Shown here: piece by piece, positions 58,701 to 64,000 of the stretch
How the letters are laid out: every line of letters begins with the position of its first letter
Numbering within the stretch: the first letter of the stretch is position 1
Source of the DNA: Bugula neritina
Taxonomy: Eukaryota; Bryozoa; Gymnolaemata; Cheilostomatida; Bugulidae
Direction: 5' to 3'
DNA: 64,000 bases
Assembly: GCA_964035545.1 (NCBI GenBank)
Contig: OZ037769.1
Coordinates: 16,476,633 to 16,540,632, forward strand
Notes under the pieces: generated by a model
What the model was told of the DNA's origin: nothing
Database searches by the model: none
The model's input: only the letters and a program-made list of their open reading frames with translations
Program-made: the position numbers and the translations under genes

Positions 58701-59926
58701 CATACAGTTCCTGTGTCTGGTGGCTGTACTTCAGTCTGTAGTTATCAGGGAAACACTTATGTTGGGACAGAGAGTGGTGGAGTAGATATAATAGATGAGA
58801 ATAACCAACTCAGTAGGGAGTTTGTAAGAGTAGGTAACTCTGTACTCAGTGTAGCTGTATACAAGGACAGACTGTATACTTTAGCACATGGTAACCCTTA
58901 CAGAGTCACAGTACATGATCTGACAGGGAGACTCATCACCAGCTGGACACACACTGATTATGGGTATTTTAGTAAACTAGCAGTTGTTAGTGACCAGGTT
59001 GTTATACCAGACAGACAGAACAAGAGACTAACAGTTTACTCTCTTACAGGGGAGGTAATTAAACACATTCACTGTCCTCTACTCAGTCCTAACTGGGTAT
59101 CAATGTGTGCCGTAGACAATCTCTCTGTTGTTGTGTCTCATTATCAAACTTCTAAAGTGTTTAAAGTGAATATTCCAAGTGGAGAAGTTGAATGGACGTC
59201 ACAAGATGTACCCAACCCTGAAGGTGTAACATACCACGGAGGGAGAGTGTTTGTTACTAGCGACAGTAATACCACCAGAGTCTGGATACTGGATGTGAAT
59301 ACAGGTTAGATTATATACGTACTAATCTACATTGTATACTTACTAATCTGCATTATATACTTACTAATCTACATCATATACTTACTAATCTATATTATAT
59401 ACTTACTAATCTACATTATATACTTACTAATTTACATTATATACTTACTAATCTACATTATATACTTACTATTCTACATTATATACTTACTAATCTACAT
59501 TATATACTTACTAATCTACATTATATACTTACTAATCTACATTATATACTTACTATTCTACATTATATACTTACTAATCTACATTATGTACTTACTAATC
59601 TACATTATATACTTACTAATCTACATTATATACTTACTAATCTACATTATATACTTACTAATCTACATTATGTACTTACTAATCTACATTATATACTTAC
59701 TAATCTACATTATATACTTACTAATCTACATTATATACTTACTAATCTATATTATATACTTACTAATCTACATTATATATTCATATATTCAGGTAAACTG
59801 CTGACAGAGATCTCAGATGCTGCTATAAGAAGTAACTCTAGTGTATTTGATCTGCACGTAACAGGAAATACTCTGATAGTCCCGAGATTCGATGAACATA
59901 AAGTGCTGTTCTACCAAATAGACTGA
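55763..59926 (+). CDS. TRIM-type RING/B-box/coiled-coil protein with propeller-like C terminus
   Basis: Exons 55763-55923, 56069-56228, 56356-56539, 56827-57023, 57125-57295, 57397-57505, 58591-59304 and 59793-59926 give 609 residues in frame when the first available donor is used for exon 3. Domains: RING (CGFC, LPCSHVHCLRC, CPFC), B-box 1 (CDSC, YCKTC, LCAKH), B-box 2 (CTKH, CRKC, CGCVEC, then SSHKLMSL), a heptad-rich coiled coil (exons 4-6), and a C terminus of repeated short strands (TSVCSYQGNTYVGTESGG, LSVAVYKDRLYTLA) like an NHL/beta-propeller. A ubiquitin-ligase role is inferred from the RING. Exon 3 ends inside B-box 2 at a 9-unit array of in-frame donors. Intron 6 holds a Harbinger-like MITE and intron 7 a 21-bp array. 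Confidence 0.85.
56527..56790 (+). repeat. 30-bp array of in-frame donors in TRIM exon 3/intron 3
   Basis: Nine units. The exon reads GGG AAT TGT ACA GAT G, then gtatgt. Each unit repeats AATTGTACAGATG and gtatgt with no stop in frame, encoding NCTDGMYSIE. Any of the nine donors joins the next exon in phase 1. Confidence 0.95.
57882..58224. mobile_element. PIF/Harbinger-like MITE (343 bp)
   Basis: Perfect inverted arms of 75 bp beginning GCCTAGGGCCACACGGTGCG, flanked by TAA on both sides (57879-57881 and 58225-58227), the 3-bp TWA target duplication of PIF/Harbinger elements. The arms contain a TTTTCGCATGCGAAAA palindrome. No open frame for a transposase. Arm identity suggests recent insertion. 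Confidence 0.85.
59309..59785 (+). repeat. 21-bp array with TACTAAT motif in TRIM intron 7
   Basis: About 22 copies of a 21-bp unit (acttactaatctacattata plus one base) fill the intron from just after the donor (ACAG then gttagatt) to about 15 bp before the acceptor atattcag. Each unit carries TTACTAATC, which resembles a branch-point consensus. Confidence 0.96.
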
Positions 59927-60109
59927 ACAGTCTGCTCTACTTTCTACTTGTCTGTCAATAGACAGGGAATTGGAATCTTGAAAATTAAATGATTCTGAAG
60001 TATAATTCACATCATATAAACTTATATTATTATCCTGAAGTTACTATATTATATCTTTCCCTGTTTGATTCCAAAATTATTTTATATTTTGATAATTGCT
60101 GTCTTACCA

Positions 60110-60115
60110 AATAAA
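60110..60115 (+). terminator. Candidate poly(A) signal of the TRIM gene
   Basis: AATAAA 184 bp after the stop codon. Confidence 0.5.
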
Positions 60116-60398
60116 ATTTGCAATCCCTTCTATGTAACTTAAATGATATAAATGTTTGCTAATATCCTAAAGTCTTTACTGAATGTGATCTATGTAACTT
60201 CCTCTTCCCTAAATAATATGCTACATCTCTGCTTTGTCATTTTTTCTTTTCTATCTTGTGTAATTTTAAATGCAAAAACTTCATAAATCTGAGCAGTATC
60301 TTCACTAAAGATAAGTTACTATAACTAGTCCATAATATAAGGTTTTTTCTCTTGCTGTAATATAATATTATAATGTTTCCTATGCAGTCTTCTTAGGC

Positions 60399-60754
60399 CA
60401 GGGGTGTCCAACCTTTTCAGAGCGAGGGCTACAGAAATGCAATATTTCATGGCAAAGGCCACATTGAAAACTTTAACTCCAGTTGGGGTTACAGCATAAA
60501 TTTTTCTCAAGCGAAATTATTCAAATGCTTAAGACTATAGTTACTGCATGCTGCATGTTTTCAGCATGCGTATAACAATAAGGCATTTAAAAGGCCGTCT
60601 CCAGCTCTAATTTTTGCATTTGTGTGCAAAATAATTTTCTTTGTTGGACCCACTTTACCTGACAAGATCATATTATTTTGAGTTCATTGGTTGTGCCTCA
60701 CAAATATAGTCTGGGGCAGCATTCAGTCCTGGGGCCTCTTGTTGGACAGCCCTG
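60399..60754. mobile_element. hAT-like MITE (356 bp)
   Basis: Left end CAGGGGTGTCCAAC, right end GTTGGACAGCCCTG: 14-bp inverted repeats with one mismatch, of the CAGGGGTGTCC type seen at hAT termini. Flanking octamers tcttaggc and acttatgc agree at 6 of 8 positions, fitting a decayed 8-bp target duplication. No transposase frame. Confidence 0.75.
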
Positions 60755-60759
60755 ACTTA

Positions 60760-62735
60760 TGCCAACTGTTGCTGAGATATTACGAACTGCGTTGCGCAGT
60801 AAGAGTTATTTGCTCATGAGACGTTATAAATACTAATTTTGTTTATGTTTATTCCGTCTTTTCGTTGCGAATTGTTTTATAAGCAGCTCTAATTTGGGGA
60901 TGAATAAGTGCAGTAGTTTGAAGTTAGAATACGTGACCCCAGACTATTGTACGCTTTCACCCCCAACTTGGAGCTCCTTATACAACACTTCGCTCACTGT
61001 GAAAAATCACACATTCTGTATTCACCTTGGAACGGATTATCACGGTTATAGATTAAGACCACTTAACTAGAAATTATAATATTATTAATATCTTTTCCAG
61101 TTCATTGATAAAAATCACGTATTATAAATATATGGTCTTTTGCCTTTTTAAAGAGTGATTTTTAGTAGAGTCAATATCAATATCAATATGAATATCGGAG
61201 ATTTATGATTTAATTATCGTTATGATTATGATTACCACTACCAGTTAGTGTTACTGAATTAGTATTACTAATAACTAATTCAAGTATTACTATTAGACTT
61301 ACCCTTAGTATTACTATTAGTGTATTGCTGTAAGACTAAGTGTAAGTCTAAGTGTAATTATAAGTGTATTAGTATTACTATAAGTATAACTGTATAAGTA
61401 TAACTATTAGTCTTGTATTACTATTACTTTTAGTTTTACTATTAGATTTAGTGAGTATTACTATTAGTAGGAGCTTCACAGTATCAGTATGAGTACTCAG
61501 CAGATGTTTAAATTTGATGATCCAAGCTCAACGAGTCATAGGAGTAAGTGTATGCTTTTACTTTTGCAACTTGCAGTCAGTATGAGTCAGCTTATAAGTG
61601 ATCTTTATACTTAGTCTTATTGTTATAGTTATAGTCATTGACTATAAGACTGAGTATCAGTATAACTATGACATTGAGTTTGACTATCACTATGAGTATC
61701 ACAATAAATATAATACTGATGGTTTCAATTTGATGTTGATCGACTATGGCTTTACATTTAGTTTTTTTTAAGTTGGAAGTTATGTTTAATTTTATCATAC
61801 TTGTCTTTGTACTTTTATACTTTGATACTTTGATTTGCTTTAACTGGAAAGCTTTTAATTTGAATTCACTTTCAAGTTTCAGGGTTTGATAATCGTAACA
61901 TTAACCATGCAGGTGAAAGTTAGACTTATTTAGTTGTACAGTATTAATATAAATATAGTTAATAGACTTAAAGCTATTTACTAATTAGTAATTTTAAATT
62001 ACTTAAACTAATAATAATACTCTTTTAGGGTGTGATTAGACAAATAGAGCAAAATAGTAAGCTTCAACTCTGCAGGTGATACTCCCAATTATCGTAGCCT
62101 ATGGCATTAGTTATGATAATTGATCAAAGTTGCTCATGGCGAGTTGGAGGCTGATGCTATTTTATTTATGTTAATTATTGGTATAAAGTAAGTAGAGTAG
62201 GGTAGACTGTTGTATTTTACGTAAGTAGAAGAGAAATAACAGGAAAGTATTGTGGGTAATATAATGAAGTGTTCATACAGAGAGAAGACATTTACTATCG
62301 GTAGCAATTTCCTTGCTAATAGTTCTGTGTTTTTCATCTTAGTGTCAGCTCTTTCTCACTCTAAAGGGGAAGTTGTTTGTAGTCACAGTGTTGTGGTTTA
62401 CTTTGATGATAGTTATTTGGTGCTGCCATTTTGTTGTGGGAGAAGAAAGGCTGACTGTTTCCTTACATAGGGATTCACAGACTTCATATGATATGATGGG
62501 TTCTTTAGGAGCCATTCATCAGAGATCCCGTTTTTTTCTCTTTAGTTTCTTGTGTTGAACGTGGTGCGGACATAAGCATGTCCCTAAAATTTTTGTGCAA
62601 AGCCTATTTTTCTCTTGCATAGTTTCTCGTAGATAAATGTATTATCATGTGTAATTTTCTCATTCGGTCAGCAAACACCAGGTTTTTGCACGATTGGTGT
62701 GAAGCAGTGTATCTGTAATTGTTGTTTAGGTGTAA
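60760..62735. other. Intergenic, with low-complexity block
   Basis: AT-rich spacer; 61160-61700 contains patchy agtataact/ttactattag words. Short open frames at 62134-62558 have no family signal and may be part of the downstream 5' region. Confidence 0.45.
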
Positions 62736-62737
62736 CC

Positions 62738-63444
62738 ATGGCAACTAAGGAAATTATTAAATCATTTGAGGGGGAGTGGCAATGTGACAACTCTAGAACA
62801 GAAAACTTTGAGGAGTTCCTAGCAGAAATGGGTGAGATTGTGTTCTGGAAATGCTATTAATAGTTTCATGTTTCCCAAAAACATCATAATGTTGTTTCTT
62901 GCCTAAACAAATTTACCTCAGCCTATCAAACAGCAAGAAAAGATTTGCCAGTTTTTAAGCTATACACGTGGATTAAGGGTGTTTCACTTTTTATTATCCT
63001 ACCCTTCGTGTTAATCAACTGCTTGATTTGCTTGTCTGTCTGTAATATATGGAGTTGGTGCCAAAGTTAGATCAGCTTTGTTGTACTTTGTATTAATTTG
63101 AAATTTATCACTCATTACTCTAACTACTACTATTAAATTTCCATTTACACTATCATTTATTACTGTGACCATAGCTTTTTACAATCACTCATCACAGTGA
63201 CTATCACTCATCACTGTGACTATCACTCATCACTGTGACTATTACTCATTACTTATCACTGTCACTAGGAGTCAACTTCATGATCAGGAAGCTGGCCAAG
63301 CGTAGCTCCCCCATCATGACCATCTCCTCAGACGACACTCACATCACCTTTAAGAATGAAGCAGGGTTCACCACGAAGATCACCTCCCTACCTCTAGATG
63401 GCACTGAAGTGCTAGAGGACCACCAAGGAGGGGGCAAATCCAAT
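62738..63444 (+). CDS. Fatty-acid-binding protein (iLBP family), first two exons; rest outside window
   Basis: Exons 62738-62831 and 63269-63444 (phase 1 junction) encode 90 residues of an expected 130-140. The start ATG has a good context (aaccATGG). Family marks: FEGEWQCDNSRTENFEEFL corresponds to the GTW...ENFDEYL start, then MGVNFMIRKLA (the helix region), PIMTISSDDTHITFKN (strands) and EDHQGGGKS in the expected loop. The second exon ends at a donor gtatgtg after AAATCCAAT. The exon boundary after the helix-loop region matches the conserved first-intron position of the family. It is a cytosolic carrier of fatty acids or retinoids; ligand not assignable. The C-terminal exons, with the Arg-x-Tyr carboxylate site, lie beyond the window. 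Confidence 0.88.
63165..63268 (+). repeat. About 19-bp array ending at the acceptor of FABP exon 2
   Basis: About four copies of cactcatcactgtgactat run into the acceptor, whose last bases (tcactgtcactag) are a variant of the unit with ctag in place of ctat. Confidence 0.7.
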
Positions 63445-63821
63445 GTATGTGTTACATTCTAAGCTTTTCTATTCTAAGTTATTCTATTCTCATTCTAATT
63501 CTCTTAATACATGAAGTAGACTTTTCTGATGGGTGTATTTAGTTACTCTTATACTTCCTGAGAATATAAAAATAGTGAGTAAACTTTTCAATGAAGCAAC
63601 TGTAACATACGATTGTTTATACATACTGAGTGCATATTAAAAAATTGTCAAGTTCCTTTCAATTGTCAACTGGAAGGTGTGTTAGTCTGGTAAGTAGACC
63701 ATCAGATTGCTGATTGGCTGTAGCAAAGGGTTGCTGATTAGCGTATATTTACCATAGATCAGCTACTAGCTACTTTATAGCTCAGGTTCTATGAGATATA
63801 AAGTTGTGTATTACTCTACGT

Positions 63822-64000
63822 CAGGGGTGTCCAACCTTTTCAGACCGAGGGCCAGTCTGCAAGTTTCAGCTTGAGCTGGGGGCCACAACATTTTTTTTGT
63901 TTTTAAAATAAATTTTCAAGATTCATTAAACATCTGCAGGCCATATGCATTGTAATTATAAGCGAGGGCTAGGCTTTGCATGTTTATTAAAATCATAACA
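63822..64000. mobile_element. hAT-like element, left part (cut by window end)
   Basis: Starts CAGGGGTGTCCAACCTTTTC, matching the left end of the element at 60399 for about 30 bp (with one change in CAGASCGAGGGC). The right end is not in the window. Confidence 0.6.

Noticed and set aside
59586-59804. Frame of repeated YIIYLLI
   Set aside because: Read through the 21-bp AT-rich intronic array.
62252-62558. Short plus-strand frames before the FABP gene
   Set aside because: No family signal, no splice connection to the FABP exon found.

Overview
The window is nuclear DNA from an animal. It has many short GT-AG introns, AT-rich non-coding DNA, tRNA-derived SINEs, MITEs, and gene families found in animals. 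Insect-type gustatory-receptor-like genes and a lipocalin-fold fatty-acid-binding protein sit beside IGF2BP, SBSPON-like, MFSD4-like and deltex/macrodomain genes. This points to a non-insect invertebrate, probably a bilaterian; I cannot name the species. Exon models were built by hand. Each quoted junction keeps the reading frame and has GT/AG ends, but none has been checked against transcripts.

Layout: 1-3868 (-) 5' part of a polypeptide GalNAc-transferase; 6618-6947 (+) a small single-pass membrane protein; 8094-13848 (-) an SBSPON-like secreted protein (somatomedin B + thrombospondin type 1); 16850-22986 (-) a complete 13-exon IGF2BP/IMP RNA-binding protein (2 RRM, 4 KH); 25436-33067 (+) a 1335-residue protein joining an RRM-like N terminus, an acidic repeat region, a macrodomain, a RING and a deltex C-terminal domain; 34321-36798 (+) a short RING-DTC paralogue; 38425-40467 and 42418-46849 (+) a tandem pair of gustatory-receptor-like 7TM proteins; 47517-52703 (-) an MFSD4/NaGLT1-like transporter with a mucin-like loop of about 500 residues; 55763-59926 (+) a TRIM-type protein with a beta-propeller-like C terminus; 62738-63444 (+) the first two exons of a fatty-acid-binding protein. 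The genes do not form an operon or a common pathway. Only the deltex pair and the receptor pair are local duplicates.

The most striking feature is structural. Nearly every gene has an intronic minisatellite that starts exactly at a splice junction. In most of these arrays each unit repeats the splice-site sequence, often together with a piece of the neighbouring exon. Donor-anchored arrays occur in the GalNAc-transferase, SBSPON-like, IGF2BP (twice), both deltex genes and the TRIM gene. Acceptor-anchored arrays occur in both gustatory-receptor-like genes (about 8 and about 53 copies), with a weaker case in the fatty-acid-binding gene. In the TRIM gene the unit is 30 bp with no stop codon, so donor choice could lengthen the protein by 10 residues per unit. 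In the large deltex gene the 57-bp unit carries a possible 21-nt in-frame microexon. I regard this recurrent splice-junction-anchored repeat expansion as the main candidate for something not yet described.

Mobile DNA: a PIF/Harbinger-like MITE with 75-bp perfect arms and a TAA duplication; two hAT-like ends (one a complete MITE); two other palindromic MITEs; a 400-470 bp repeat family present twice; and tRNA-related SINEs in at least two introns. Intergenic stretches are AT-rich with patchy low-complexity blocks.
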